A DNA stretch of 64,000 nt, taken from the NCBI RefSeq assembly GCF_019703515.2, contig NC_059365.1:42242501-42306500 (forward strand), read 5' to 3'. The first letter of the stretch is position 1, and each line of letters starts with the position of its first letter. Shown here piece after piece: positions 21,652 through 34,869 of the stretch. This DNA comes from Myxocyprinus asiaticus. Lineage: Eukaryota > Chordata > Actinopteri > Cypriniformes > Catostomidae. A program made the position numbers and the translations under genes. The notes under the pieces are model-generated. The model had not been told where the DNA came from, did not search any database, and saw only the letters and a list, made by a program, of their open reading frames with translations.

Positions 21652-22850
21652 CAAGGAGTGGTTTGTTCGTTTGTAATCTTTTTCTACAATTCACTGATGA
21701 AATAAAGACCCCTTGAAGGATTATGTCAACGATCGTTCCAAGCAATTCCCACAAATCAAAATTGTATGATGGCAAAAACATAGCCAGACATGACCAGGCA
21801 AGCACCTCAACAGATTATATGGGTGAAATAATATAAAAAAATAAAAAAAATAAAAATTTCATTGATTGTCAAAAGGGCCATACACAAGATTTAGCATGTG
21901 GATATATGATAAGTAAAATAAATAAATAATAATAAAAAAAAATTCAATTCAAGCAATCTTACAGGAATGAATCATATATTTTTCTGTTGTCTGTTTGAAT
22001 AGCCATATTTCTGGTCTGTCCTATATATTGCCGGATCCACTGCAGCAGGGACAATGCTACAAAAAATATAGAAAAAAACAATACCAGGACCGTTTAGTCT
22101 ATTTTTATATAGAGCACTTTCTGAAAGATTCCTTCATTTGGAGACTCACTACGGATACGTTTTTTTGAAACCTGATAGATAGGAATTCACCCCGTGGATG
22201 CCAAGAAAACATATTTCGGACATTCTTATGACAATCCATCTCTTTTGAAAAAGCAACATGATATATGTAAACTGCTCTGGCACAAATGGTATCTATCGTG
22301 CGTTCTCTGGCCAAGAGAAAATGCTAGAACAGTGCTTTTTAGGCTTTTGGGCAACCCTGATCAGTGAAAACATATGCATGTATTTTATTTTTTAAAGACA
22401 CTATACAAGAAATTTCAAAAAGCACAAATGATAGCTTTCTCTCTGGTATTCTTTGTTTTTGAATGGCTTCTTTTTTAGTTCAGTTTGATTTTGGTTTTGG
22501 TTTTATTATTGAAGTATTTTTTTTTTTTTTCGTCTTAAAGCTTATATACAGTATTCTCTGATATAAAGATTATAGTGTGAAATAGGGAATGAGTTTAACT
22601 ATATGAAACACACAGCATGTATGAACGGACCCCTGGAGCACGGTTCCGTGGCAACTGCTTTGGAGCCATTTAGAACAGTAGGAAGCTTAAACAGACTTTT
22701 GGGGTCATCATATAAGAGCCAACAACAGCAATGCCATTCAGTCTTCATAGGGCTGCTTATCGTAAGTGTATATTGGATCTAAAGCAGTGATGGGTTGAGA
22801 TATTCGGTATCCACCAATCATTAGTCACGTCACAAAAAGTTAAGTAAATG
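21652..22850 (+). other. gabra4: gabra4 3' untranslated region and downstream flank
   Basis: Repeat-poor sequence directly after the stop, with A-rich patches at 21833-21857 and 21916-21942. Alpha-subunit 3' UTRs are often long, so the transcript may extend well past the first poly(A) signal; the sequence alone does not fix the end. Confidence 0.55.
21701..21706 (+). promoter_or_regulatory. gabra4: Candidate poly(A) signal of gabra4
   Basis: A canonical AATAAA lies 50 bases after the stop codon. Further AATAAA hexamers occur within A-rich low complexity at 21839-21942 and are weaker candidates. Confidence 0.5.
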
Positions 22851-23160
22851 TGAAAGGACTACTTTACCCAAAAATGACAATTATGTCATCATTTACCCTA
22901 ATGTAATTTGTAAACCAGTATGACTTTCTTTCTTCTGCTGAACACATACTGCTCTTTTCAGTACAATAAAAGTGCTGTTGAGCTCTAAAAAGATTTAAAA
23001 AAAAAAAAAAAAAAAAGCATAATTAAAGTTGTCTATATGACTGTATTTCTAGTCTATATCACTATATTTCAAGACTTCTAAATCAATGTGATTGTTTTTT
23101 GTGAGGAACAGACCAAAATATAAGTCATTATTTACTGAAAATCTTCCCCTCATTTGCAAC
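22851..23160. mobile_element. TTAA-type MITE, decayed copy
   Basis: It shares TTTACCCAAAAATGACAATT, TATGACTTTCTTTCTTCTGC and GAGGAACAGACCAAAATATA with the MITE text at 3092-3300 and 26784-26900. An A-run lies at 22998-23017. The ends are too decayed to place exactly. Confidence 0.55.
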
Positions 23161-23161
23161 C

Positions 23162-23540
23162 TGGCCTCATACATTACTATATTGTACCTACATTTTTGCT
23201 AAATAATTTTTACTTGGCTCGTATCACGTCAGTTTCCTGGTGAAATGAAAACTAGAGGCGCTACAACAACGACTTTTAATCACTTTCATCCAAAACAATG
23301 TAAAACGGAAGATTATCAGTTCATAAAGACTTTTCACACTGTTACTCACACAATGCTACCTAATGACATCTAAACACTTAACCATAACCAATTACATTTA
23401 CAAGCTTGTTCATATGAGATCTAATGCTCGGTAGCTCAACTGATAGAGCGTTGCACTTGTGATGTAAAGGACCGGGGTACGAGTCCTGAATAGCACGATT
23501 ATTATCACGTTATCCGAAAGTGTCATAGGAGCGCAAAAAA
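23162..23540 (+). repeat. Repeat with tRNA-like module, copy 2
   Basis: Left flank (CTACATTTTTGCTAAATAAT, TTTCCTGGTGAAATGAAAAC) and tRNA-like module both match the copy at 63085-63735. The right third is missing. The tRNA-like part is at 23429-23500. Confidence 0.75.
23429..23500 (+). other. tRNA-like sequence inside the repeat, not a functional tRNA gene
   Basis: A-box-like GGTAGCTCAACTGATAGAGC gives a 4-bp D stem (GCTC/GAGC). The anticodon stem (TTGCA/TGTAA, one G-T wobble) frames a 7-base loop CTTGTGA that would read TGT (Thr-like). The B-box-like GGTACGAGTCC departs from GGTTCGAATCC. The acceptor stem does not pair. I read it as a tRNA-derived promoter module. Confidence 0.55.
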
Positions 23541-24634
23541 ATTATGTGGTTACCGTATTTTCTGGAGTATAATCATCTTTTCTTTTTTTTTTGATCTTCT
23601 GAAAGGTCCTGCAACTTATGCTGTCTTCATGTGCTATCGGAATTATCCTACTTCCCACTTCTGAAGTGGTAACTACGAGTATGTCGCATTTATGTTCTTT
23701 GTTGTCAGAAAGAACAGGAAACATGGATGACGCCAGGTTAATTCATACACATTTTTGAGGAACTTTTATTTTGACAGCATAATACATATCACTCAGTTAG
23801 CTTGCTAACGATAATGGAATTTTGGTCAAATACAAGCTGTTTTCACGGTGTAAAATCATGCATCAAATGATTGCTGATATACATAATTGAATATGACCGA
23901 AACTGCAAGAGTTAACAATTAGCTGTATTTAGAAAAATGAACAAAACCTGTCATTCACTACAGAAACTGTTCTCTCCTCCGCCATATTGAAAGTTTATGA
24001 CTCCTCCCATCTCAGAAACTCGGGTATCAAAATGATCTCTAAGTTTCCCAGTCATAAATATGACTTGAGTTATCGTTCATGTGTAACTTCCGAGTAGGAA
24101 ACTTGTATTTACAATAATTCCGATAGCATGTGAAGGCAGCATTATTGTCCGAAGCGACTTATATACATAATGTATTCGTAATTAATGTCGGCCGTTCAAA
24201 CGCACACTAAAACACATGTACTTACACACAAACAGATGAAAACATCAATCAAAGAGACATGTAAAGTTGCCAGTTCAGAGCATTTTGCCTTTAAAAAGTA
24301 CTTTAAGCAACCATCTTAAATATTCTGTCCCATCAAATTATTGTTCTAACAAACTCTAGACCACTGTCAAATGCAACTCCTCATATGCCAACGAAATGAC
24401 GTTTCGTCACGTAGTAAAAACATTCATATAGTGAACGAATAGTTAGTGCAGAGCAAAGTTTGCTGATATCAGAAATATCCACAGATAGACAGTCTCTAAC
24501 ATTAATGAATTAATAGAATACAACAGGCATACTGTTTTACTCAGACTAAAAGCTGTTTATTTGTATACAGCATAGAGTTACAACGCATAGAGATGTGTGT
24601 ATTTGCTGAGGTAATCTTCATAACGGAGCACGTC
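23541..24634. other. Unassigned intergenic stretch
   Basis: AT-rich, with a T-run near 23582-23592. An inverted pair of words around 23630-23690 and 24070-24140 (for example GGAATTATCCTAC-like and AATAATTCCGATAGCATGTG) hints at another palindromic MITE of about 560 bp, not resolved. Confidence 0.3.
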
Positions 24635-24635
24635 T

Positions 24636-25384
24636 GGGCTGCGTTCCACTTCACTTTTAACATCCACTCGCTAACTCCCCTAAGCACTTCCCATTGGGGG
24701 AATACCAGCCACCATTTTTGAAGTCCGTTCCACTTCGTTAAGTGAGCGAGGGACGTTTCTGTTGACAGAACCTCAACCCCTTGATTTTGACCGAGGGAGC
24801 GAGCCTACCCTGATGTACTCTTCAGGCAGCTCCATATCCCACAATGCAACTCGATTGTGACATGACAACAGATTGTACTTCATAAACCCCACCCCCACAC
24901 AACTCTAATGTATGATGGAAGTGAAGTTAGGTCAGTTAAGCAGTTTAGAAAAGTTATATTGAGATTTAAAAGCATAATACTTGGAGCTACCTTAAACTGT
25001 TTATCACATAGTTATAGCCTATGTGTTCATTGTTATGTTAACATCTTTGTTTGTGTAAATCTTGATTAATCCTTTCTAACAATTCATTCTCATGACATTT
25101 TTTTTTAAAAAAACATACAAGATTTATACATAAGCCTCTGAAATCAATTTCCGAAAACATTGTTTTCTCAGCTGCAAAGATCACTAAATAATTCCAGAAA
25201 TTGACATCAGCCTTCAACATGCTCCAAGTGATCAAGGGTTAAGGGTGTTCCAGTTAAACCCATTGCATGTCTTCCACCAGTAGTGGACACTCGTGCAATA
25301 TAAGCAGTGATGTACATCCGAGTCTATGAGACGGAGTGAAGTTTGCAAGGGAAGAGGATAAAAAATTGAAATAGAATGCAGCCC
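24636..25384. mobile_element. Candidate palindromic DNA element
   Basis: GGGCTGCGTTCCACTTCA at 24636 and, inverted from the right end, GGGCTGCATTCTATTTCA agree at 15 of 18 positions. Inward the left arm has many CpGs (AGTGAGCGAGGGACG). No target duplication could be matched. No coding sequence. Confidence 0.45.
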
Positions 25385-25509
25385 TGATGTTGAGCAGCTG
25401 AAGAGAAGTCAGGACTCGGGCGGCTGCTCCCGGGTCCTAGTGCCTGCCGTGCGACTTCTACAATGATGTGACCTATCTGTGTTTTTTTTTTTCTCTGAAT
25501 AAATCGATT

Positions 25510-26660
25510 TGGAAAAATCTGAGGTATAAGGTTTAGGGTAGGAAGGTAGGTTTGTTCTTTTTAATCACGATAGAGCAGGGATCAGCAACCTATGTTTCGT
25601 AGGTTGCCAGCATTGACACACGGAGGGGTAATCATTGGCAAGCCAGCAATGGCGACTAGTAGACTATTTTATTTATATAAATTCCACACCTACATTCCAA
25701 TCTACATCTTGATGTAATCCTCATGATCAAGCAGCGTGTTTTCATGAGCTGAATGGGAGGCTATACTAAAAGTTAAAATGTGATGAGACTGCAGTATACC
25801 CAACAGACCCGTGCAGCGTGTGCAAGCCATTCACACATCACAAGCCGGCAACGCTTCACGTTTGGTTAATCGCGCAAGTAAATGCGCCCACTTTGCTGCA
25901 GTCAGGCTGCGCAGATGACAGCCTACATTCTGTGTTTTATTTGTTTCTTTTTGTTTTCAGAACAACAATCAATCCTTGAGATTTCCAACCCAGCATACAG
26001 GTACACCCTCCTTAAACCATAGTCACACTCAAAATGACATTAAACGATTAAAAGAGAAAACATAAACCCACATCGAAGGGTTCAAAAATCTGAGTCTATT
26101 CAAAATATAAATTAAACTTGGAAATAAAGTTTTAGGATTTTGGAGGTGTGATTCACCGAAAAGGGCTAAAGAGTTGATCGGCTTGTGTGCGCGAATGGCT
26201 TGCATGTGCTGCACGAGTCTCGTCACACTTGAATACTCTTTAGCCTCCCATTCATCTGATGAAAACATGCTGCGTGATCATGAGGAAGGATTACATCAAG
26301 ATGTAGATTGGAATGCAGGTGCGAAAAACCTCATATAAATAAAAGAGCCTGCTCCTCTCTCGCTGTTGATTGCATTCTAGTGATTACATGATTACAATGA
26401 CATAATATAAGAAATATTTAATATTCCACACAATTTCGTGATCAGTCATCAAATAAGCAAATTTGTGACACAAATTGGCACAGACATTGACCAGGAAAAA
26501 AAAAAGGGCACTCCATGTCAAAAAGGTTGGCGACCCCTGCGATACAGCATTGACCTTAAAAACCTAATCTGTGTCCTCTCACAGTGGACATTTCACCTCT
26601 GAACTGCTGCAATAATGAACTAAAAATGTTGCCACATTCATGTAATTTTCATGAGATAAG
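25510..26660 (+). repeat. Repeat with tRNA-like module, copy 3 (partial), split by a hAT
   Basis: 25510-25575 (GTTTAGGGTAGGAAGGTAGG) and 26540-26660 (CTTAAAAACCTAATCTGTGT, GTGGACATTTCACCTCTGAA) together match 63565-63740. The break lies exactly where the hAT element with its 8-bp duplication begins. Confidence 0.75.
25576..26539. mobile_element. hAT-type non-autonomous element, 964 bp
   Basis: The ends are CAGGGATCAGCAACC and, inverted, CAGGGGTCGCCAACC. The 8-mers CGATAGAG (25568-25575) and CGATACAG (26540-26547) flank it with one mismatch. It interrupts a known repeat and so has verified borders. Long inner arms (about 25680-25770 and 26235-26345) are inverted copies of each other, sharing ATCTACATCTTGATGTAATC and GAATGGGAGGCTA. 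The minus-strand frame at 26029-26268 is part of this palindrome and shows no transposase motif. Confidence 0.85.
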
Positions 26661-26783
26661 GCTACTCATTTGCCATGTTTTGGCATGTCACATGCAGATA
26701 TGAGACATGCATCCAGTTTATAAAAGCGAAAGAGATTTGAGAGCAACAGCGGAGGGGAAGATTATCTGTGAATAAAGACTTAA

Positions 26784-27128
26784 AGGAATAGTTCACCCAA
26801 AAATGAAAATTCTCTCATTATTCACTTACTCTGATGCCATCCCAGATGTGTATGACTTTCTTTCTTCAGCAGAACACAAATAAAGATATTTAGAAGAAGA
26901 TAGAGCTCTGTCAGGTCCTTATAATAGAAGTACACGGAAGCCAGCACTTTGACGGTCCAAAAGTCACATTTAGGTAGCAGTTATGGGGGTGGGCAGGGTG
27001 GGGTTAATATTTATTTACAATTTCAATCTGTTAGTCACACAAAGCTATCAAATTAATGCAGAGTAATACTGGTTTGGAATGGCATGTGGGTGAGTAAATG
27101 ATTGCAGTTTTTTAGGTGAACTATCCAT
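26784..27128. mobile_element. TTAA-type MITE, intact
   Basis: TTAA at 26780-26783 and 27129-27132 flank inverted arms AGGAATAGTTCACCCAAAAA (left) and ATGGATAGTTCACCTAAAAA (right, inverted). The arms keep pairing inward (CCCACATGCCATTCC versus CTGATGCCATCCC). 345 bp, non-coding. Confidence 0.85.
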
Positions 27129-27344
27129 TTAAAACAAACAGAAAAGAGTTACGATTAATCTGAAAGTTGCTGTTATCTCTGTGTTTGCTTCAGTTTTGCT
27201 GTTCATTACTGGTGCAGGAAGATGCTGCACTGATGCGTTGGTCTTGTGAAATGAGGTTGCACCATTCAGATGATACTGGGAATTATCTGAGCAGATGGCT
27301 TTTGACTTGATTCATTCCACCACTCTGTTGAAATAAGACACATG

Positions 27345-28920
<1,576 letters not shown>

Positions 28921-29596
28921 TATATGCATATATGACACAAATTTGGTTGATTAATCCAATAAATAAAAAAACAAAAAAACAAACATTTGATTAATTAAAA
29001 GAAATGTGCATGTGTATTATATGCATGCATGCATATAAAATGTTTTTCTGTGTGTGTGTGTGTGTGTGTGTGTAAGATACAGCATGATATACACTAGTTA
29101 GACTAGATTCTGAGTGCTTACTCTGCCTGTTAACGAGGCAGCACAATTTATTTAATGGCCCATTAACTTTGCTTTCTGTTCACCAGACTGTTTCCAACAT
29201 AAATAGAGGACAAAAATATATAAGAAAACTGTCTGCCTTACTGGTTGTAGGGAGGAAAAAAGAAAAAAGTCATTAAAACATGCCACCACAAATCGGAATG
29301 GAATACTAGCCTATTATTTACTACACACTATCCAGTATATGGGTGTTTCTTCAACCTCGGGAACTATTAGCATTGTGGACTTCTAGAAAGTAAAGTCTCA
29401 TTAAAACATTTTTTCACACTCACTTTTTTAATTTTTTTAAATTAAATAATATTTTCGCAAAATTAGAGCTTGATTGGAAATGAAGCCCAATAAAAATATT
29501 CTGTTCACAAGTGATATTTACCTTGATTTTTATTTAAAAAACATTTTTCAAACATCTCATTGTCTCATTTTCATCTCAAGCATGCTCTTCACTGAC

Positions 29597-29598
<2 letters not shown>

Positions 29599-29631
<33 letters not shown>
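29599..29631. repeat. (TA)n microsatellite
   Basis: About 16 TA units. Confidence 0.95.
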
Positions 29632-29634
<3 letters not shown>

Positions 29635-30028
29635 ATGCCTTGAACATGAAAGTACCTGAAGTTGAAGAAACAGCAATATTCTACATATCACTTACTATAA
29701 AAATACATAAATAAATAAAAAAAAACAAGTGAAACAATATGCAGTATGCAAGGCAAAATGTTTTGAACTGCTGTATGCCACATTGTTGTAATATGACCTT
29801 ATTACATTGCATGGTTACATCAACAAGTGCCGTTCAGTTATTTCAGAAACAAATATGGTTATTTTACACTTTTAATCCAATTTTGAATCTGACAAGTTAA
29901 AAAACACATTATATATTAAATGTGTTTCATTCTTAACACTGGGAATGGAAAGTCAAGCAGAGCGCTTTACTTCATCGGATACAGTATTTCACACAGTGTG
30001 CTCTTTTGTATGCTGCACATTTTGGCAA

Positions 30029-30029
<1 letters not shown>

Positions 30030-30076
<47 letters not shown>
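30030..30076. repeat. (GT)n(GA)n microsatellite
   Basis: 15 GT units followed by 8 GA units. Confidence 0.95.
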
Positions 30077-30524
30077 CAGCTATCAGCAGACTGATGGAGT
30101 GATTGAAATATCTGGCTTCCCCAGAAACCCATTCTAGTGTGAAATTGACTTTGTACCTTCATCCTCTATCACACATACACACACACAAACACACACACCT
30201 CGTTAACCTGACACCTAAATAGTTCTTTCTCTCTCTGATGGTATGGCAGGTTTAACTAGATTTGCACTTCCTGAAGGAAATAGCAGTGCTTGCAGGTTAG
30301 CAAAAGAATACTGTTAAAGCTTTCAATAAGCTTAGACCAAACACAATTCAAGATGCAAATCAGAATTCATTATTCAGTTATTATTACTTAATCACTGCCA
30401 ATTAGATTTGAAATGTCAACATTCTATCAATTTAAGTCAAAGGGCAATTTTCAAACTTTAATGTTTAATAAAAATGTAATAAAAAATCTAAAGCAAAATT
30501 ATATTATGTCTTTCATTAAACATA

Positions 30525-31135
30525 TTGTGGCAATTCCAATGTGAAATGTCTGCTACGTGGCACTAAAAGCGAGTAAATGTTCACCCAAACTGATGAGGTT
30601 TTTAAGGTTAATGCATTATCAAGTTTTAAATTAACTAAACCAACCAACCTCCCTACCCTAAACCATAAAAAGCAAATGTAAGATGAAAAATGCAGTTTCT
30701 GAAGCAACCACGTCATTTTGTGGTGCTTCTATGACACTTTGGGCTCACGTGTCGACTTGCACCCCAGTCCTTTGCATTGCAAGTGCAACGCTCTATCAGT
30801 TAAGCTAAGGCTGCATTTGAACAAGCTTGTAAATGTGGTTGGTTATGTAATGCAAACATTAAAATGTATAATCTTACAAGTCATGCGCTATAGTAAAAGT
30901 GCTAAGATGTCATAAGATAGCATTGTGTGAGGAACAGGGCGAAAATGGATAATCTGCCGTTTTACTCGAAATGATGTTATTTGTGTGAAAGCCAATAAAA
31001 GTCATTGCTGTTGTAGCGCCTCAAGTGTTCATTTCATCAGGAAACTGCTGCTATACTGTATGTATAACGAGGCACAGAAAAATCATTTTGCAAATATGTA
31101 GGTATAGAAACGTGATTCAATGAGACCAGGTTGCT
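30525..31135 (-). repeat. Repeat with tRNA-like module, copy 4 (near full length)
   Basis: Reverse complement of the 63085-63735 unit: CCAACCTCCCTACCCTAAAC, TTCTGAAGCAACCACGTC, the tRNA-like module at about 30760-30810 (inverse of GAGCGTTGCACTTGCAATGC), ACAAGCTTGTAAATGTGGTT, and TTCATCAGGAAACTG. Both flanks of the tRNA-like part are preserved. Confidence 0.8.
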
Positions 31136-33234
31136 GAAAGTGCTAAGGGTAATGGGTTTGTAGAAATAGATGACTGTTGTTCCCATGGGCCATTTGCCTG
31201 ACAGTATCTCTTCTGGCGAATATCAGCATTTCAGAAACATTTTCGCCTGTCAAGCCTAACTCTGGCATTGCTATATTAGAGCCTTTAATTGTGCTATCCA
31301 GAGCCCTGAAACTTGGCCCACACCGATTACACCAATACCCTTATGGGAAACCCCAACAGAAATTTCAGAAATAAAAGTTCATACTGTATTAGGTTTAGCA
31401 AAGAACTTTTTCCTATCAAGAATAATTTTTGCAGTAAATGGTTCTAGAGATGGTCACAGTGGCCCCAAAAAGTGTCATAGTTAAGTCACACTTAGAATGT
31501 TAGAATACAATTGCGTTTGAAAATCAAAATGTCAAACCTTGTGGCATTTATTTTAAAGAAAGTCCAAAAAGAAGTTTGTTAGGTTTTAAATGGTAAGACA
31601 ATGAATAATCATTTGTACGATATTGTGTGACTTGGAAATGTCTTTAAACAATGTGGTTACTCGTTCCATATTTATTTATGCAATACAAATAACTGATGTA
31701 TGTCAATAACCTGTAATACACTTCCAAACCTGATGTTTTCTTTCTTCCATGGTTCACAGAAGTTTTTTTCCTAATAAAATCAATCAGGTTTAGGGTTTAG
31801 GTAGGGTTTAGATTTTACGGTTAGGTTTAGGTTTGGGTTGGGTTGGGGTTAAATTTTGGAAAAATCATAATAACATTGTTTTTTTGATTAGCTTGTTTTT
31901 CTTAATGGTAGTAAAAGTGAGACATTTTGTACAAACCTTTTTATGATTTAGCCAACTCATGTTGAATTATGACTTGTCATGAGACCAGGTTGGATGTATT
32001 CATCAAAATGAATGTCAAACGTTAGTGGAAAATGTTCACTGTTAATGTGCTGAACTCCACCTGTGGTTACTCTGCTACGACACCTGTGTGAACTTGAGCG
32101 GAACTGACTTAATACATCTACCAAAATTCACCTTGGGACTAAAATGGCAAAAAAATGAAGTTGGTTACAAGAAAAATTTGAGCATCATTTGTTTGCAGAT
32201 GCACTTGGTTTGATATCTTGTTTTACAATGCAATGACATTCAGTATTTAAAGTGTGACATTATGTATACATACATTTTGGGGCCACTGCATATGGTTCTT
32301 TAGAGATTAAAACAGTTTTAGATGTGACATTATGTTTTTTTTTTTTTTTTTTTTTTTTACAAATCAGCATATTGGTTTCTGGGTTCTTTAAAACCACAGT
32401 ACAGTAGATGGTTTTCAAAAGAACTAGAGAGTGAAACGATCTGTGTGAGTGTGCATCTAAAAAGGAAACTTCAGTACCTTTTTTATTTAATTGAGTTGAT
32501 TTTTTCTGTCTTTCTTTTCTCTGCAAATCATATTGTGATATCAGTCATTTTCTAATTGTTTATGGTCAAATGAAAAAATATGTTCTATATTTCCTGAACA
32601 TAAAGTCATTTGTATTGCTGCAGCTGCCACAGAAAAATGAGCATGTCTCGGGGCCAATAACTGTCTTGACTGATAAACTAATGTATCTCACGTACAACAG
32701 GAGACAGAGAGCAAGAGAGAGATTGTGTTTATCAGGACCTACAGAGTTTATCATGTTGGCGCTGATGAGAACAAATATCCATAATCTTCCTTTGGATGGA
32801 TCCCAGAAAAAAGGGGAAGATGTAAATGAATAACATAACTGCAAATCTGGGAGAGGAAAGCAAACATGGACTAACAGCTATTGAGAGGATTGTTTTATTT
32901 TATTTATTTTTTTTAAGCTCGACTTAGAGGAAAAATCAAACAGCTTTCTGTACATACCTCATATTAGTAACTGAATGTCTTTGTTTATTAAAATGAAGAA
33001 AATATACAATCAGTGTTTTGTACTGTACTATTATTCTTTAACTACTGCCCTATGCAAGCAGACTTTCCAGACTAACAAATGCCTGATGATGTGTCGTAAT
33101 GATGAGGCCAGCGCTTATGGTCCACTGAGCGAAAAGAAAGAAATAAACATGTATGATACACCTGTTATATGTAAATCAAAGTCTTTCTTTCTTTCATTTC
33201 GCATGTGAGTTTTTGCAAGGTGAGATTAATTCTT
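31136..33234. other. Unassigned intergenic stretch
   Basis: 31783-31852 is rich in GGTTTAGGG and GGGTTTAGGTAGG words. A T-run lies at 32335-32359. 32560-32850 is less AT-rich and free of recognised repeats, but its overlapping reading frames on both strands show no family resemblance. Confidence 0.4.
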
Positions 33235-33470
33235 ACAGTAACACTTTACATTAATGTTCCATTTCATTTATAACTAATAAGTAATTTACAAATGAATTAT
33301 CAGGCACTGAAATGCACAAAAAGGGCAAATTTCATCCTATTATTGCCAAATAGTAAGAATTTTAACTTATGTGTTAGAAATGCTTGATAAATACACTTAA
33401 AATGATAGTTGCATTAATCAAAAACATACAATGCCCTAATTCATGATAAATGTCACATAATGCAACAGTC
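33235..33470 (+). mobile_element. Palindromic element, family P, copy 3 (one arm)
   Basis: AACACTTTACATTAATGTTC, ACAAATGAATTATCAGGCAC, GCACAAAAAGGGCAAATTTC and TATTGCCAAATAGTAAGAAT match the left arm of the 9215-10042 copy. The other arm is missing. Confidence 0.7.
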
Positions 33471-33799
33471 GGTCCTAGAAACTGATTGGACAAGAGGCAT
33501 TCCAAGAGTGCTGATAGCTCACACCTCAGCACTGGGACACTTTACTGTTGTGTTCGTGGCATTCCAAACATGTAAGAGCAGCACAGATGTGTAAAAGCAG
33601 ATAGATTTGTGAATTTTCATTCATCCCTGTGACATTAAAGATTTAAGGCAGGAGGTGGGGACAAAAGACCATCTTGTGTGTGCTATGAGCGAGTTGAGCT
33701 GACTTTGACAGTGTCAGTCAGTGCGCAAATTTCTTTGAAGTCACCCGGAATTGTCTCTCACTCAATGATCGCTCAGATTACTACACTGTAGCTGAGAAA
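33471..33799. other. Unassigned stretch beside the R-repeat cluster
   Basis: Partly similar to 34735-34870 (GACCATCTTGTGTGTGCTAT-like, GAGCGAGTTGAGCTGA, ATTTCTTTGAAGTC), so this is probably the outer part of an R unit. Confidence 0.45.
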
Positions 33800-34093
33800 T
33801 AACCGATAACAGCCAGTAATCAAACACACTCGGGGTGCCTACCTGTTACAAGTTGGGAAAAGATGTAAACTTTCAAAATGGTGTCACTTTCTGTGTCTGT
33901 GTCAGAATAAGAGTTCCACAAGAAACTAGCATCCTCCATGTTTTCTCTTCGACAACAAAATGCTTGAACATGAGTGAAATACTCGTAGGATAATTCAGAT
34001 AGCATGTTTGGCAACATCACTCCACGATCGCAGCAGATTACTATCAGACTACACCTGGGGAATAGCGTTTACAGATGCAGGTAATCACATGCT

Positions 34094-34153
<60 letters not shown>

Positions 34154-34215
34154 CACACACACACTCACACACGTCCTTGTTTCTCCAATAACTTGTTAGA
34201 AACAGCCTAAGCTGA
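33800..34215 (-). repeat. R repeat, copy 1
   Basis: Part of a cluster of related units (copies 2-4 at 34216-34590, 34870-35186 and 53395-53745). Shared words: AGTAATCAAACACACTC, GATGTAAACTTTCAAAATGG, AGAGTTCCACAAGAAACT, CATCCTCCATGTTTTCTCTT, GCAGGTAATCACATGCTCAG. On the minus strand 33820-34020 is open for 66 codons (FTHVQAFCCRRENMEDASF then LWNSY). The same frame recurs in copies 3 and 4. Nature unknown; see findings. Confidence 0.8.
34096..34150. repeat. (CT)n microsatellite
   Basis: About 27 CT units, followed by a CA-rich part; it is a fixed component of the R unit (also at 39118-39128 and 54715-54758). Confidence 0.95.
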
Positions 34216-34590
34216 CGTTACTAGTTCTATAGAGTAATTTTCAAAATTCACATCTGAGAGTTGCAGCAGATGGAGTAATCAAACACTGTCACCTGATACC
34301 CAAGTTTCCGAGTTGGGAGAAGACGTAAACTTTCAACATAGCGGAGAAGAGAATGCTTTCTGTGTTGATGTCAAAATAAGAGTTCCCCAAGAAATATACA
34401 AGAATGAAACTGGCATCCTCCATGTTTTCTCTCTGACAACAAAACACTTGAATGCGGTGAAATACCCTTGGGATGATTCCGATGGCACTTATGGGAGCAA
34501 CACTCCACGTTTGGAGCAGATTACTGCCACACTACAACTGAGGAAGAGAGTTAAACTAACAGCTGCCACATTACATTTAAATGTATTCAT
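34216..34590 (-). repeat. R repeat, copy 2
   Basis: GTTGCAGCAGATGGAGTAAT, TTCCGAGTTGGGAGAAGACG, AAGAGTTCCCCAAGAAATAT and CATCCTCCATGTTTTCTCTC match copy 4 (53410-53640) best. The shared minus-strand frame is interrupted here. The + strand frame at 34313-34594 is judged a by-product. Confidence 0.75.
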
Positions 34591-34735
34591 ATAGCTTACG
34601 CTTTTATCTAAACTGACTTGCAAAATGAGGAAGGATACAACATAAGCAATTCATCTTAAGAAGACAGTGAGATGAAAAGTGCTGCATTATAACATTTCAG
34701 TTGTATTAGAAAAGTACAAGTCAAGACAGAGATTA
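34591..34735 (-). mobile_element. LINE 3'-end fragment
   Basis: ATAGCTTACGCTTTTATCTA, TCTTAAGAAGACAGTGAGAT and TAGAAAAGTACAAGTCAAGA match 53746-53910, the 3' end of the LINE remnant at 53746-54665. Only the last 145 bp are present, typical of 5' truncation. Confidence 0.65.
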
Positions 34736-34869
34736 GAGTTCATCAGCTGGTGGCGAAAAAAGACCGTCTTGTGTGTGTGCTATGAGCGAGTTGAGCTGAT
34801 GTTGTGTGTCATTGCACAAATTTCTTTGAAGTCCCCAGGTATTGTCTCTCACTCCATGATCACTTGGAT
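34736..34869. repeat. R-associated segment
   Basis: GCTATGAGCGAGTTGAGCTG and ATTTCTTTGAAGTCCCCAGG repeat the text at 33680-33760. Confidence 0.6.

Larger units (their letters stand above)
28923..30524. other. Unassigned stretch with microsatellites
   Basis: (TG)n at 29049-29073, (TA)n at 29599-29631 and (GT)n(GA)n at 30030-30076. GCATGCAT repeats at 29022-29033. No gene recognised. Confidence 0.4.

Noticed and set aside
23429..23500. Possible tRNA gene
   Set aside because: The acceptor stem does not pair, the B-box is altered, and the same sequence recurs inside a longer interspersed repeat.
32570..32844. Overlapping frames of 87 and 92 codons on opposite strands
   Set aside because: No recognisable domain, no splice context, AT-rich codon content; likely chance.
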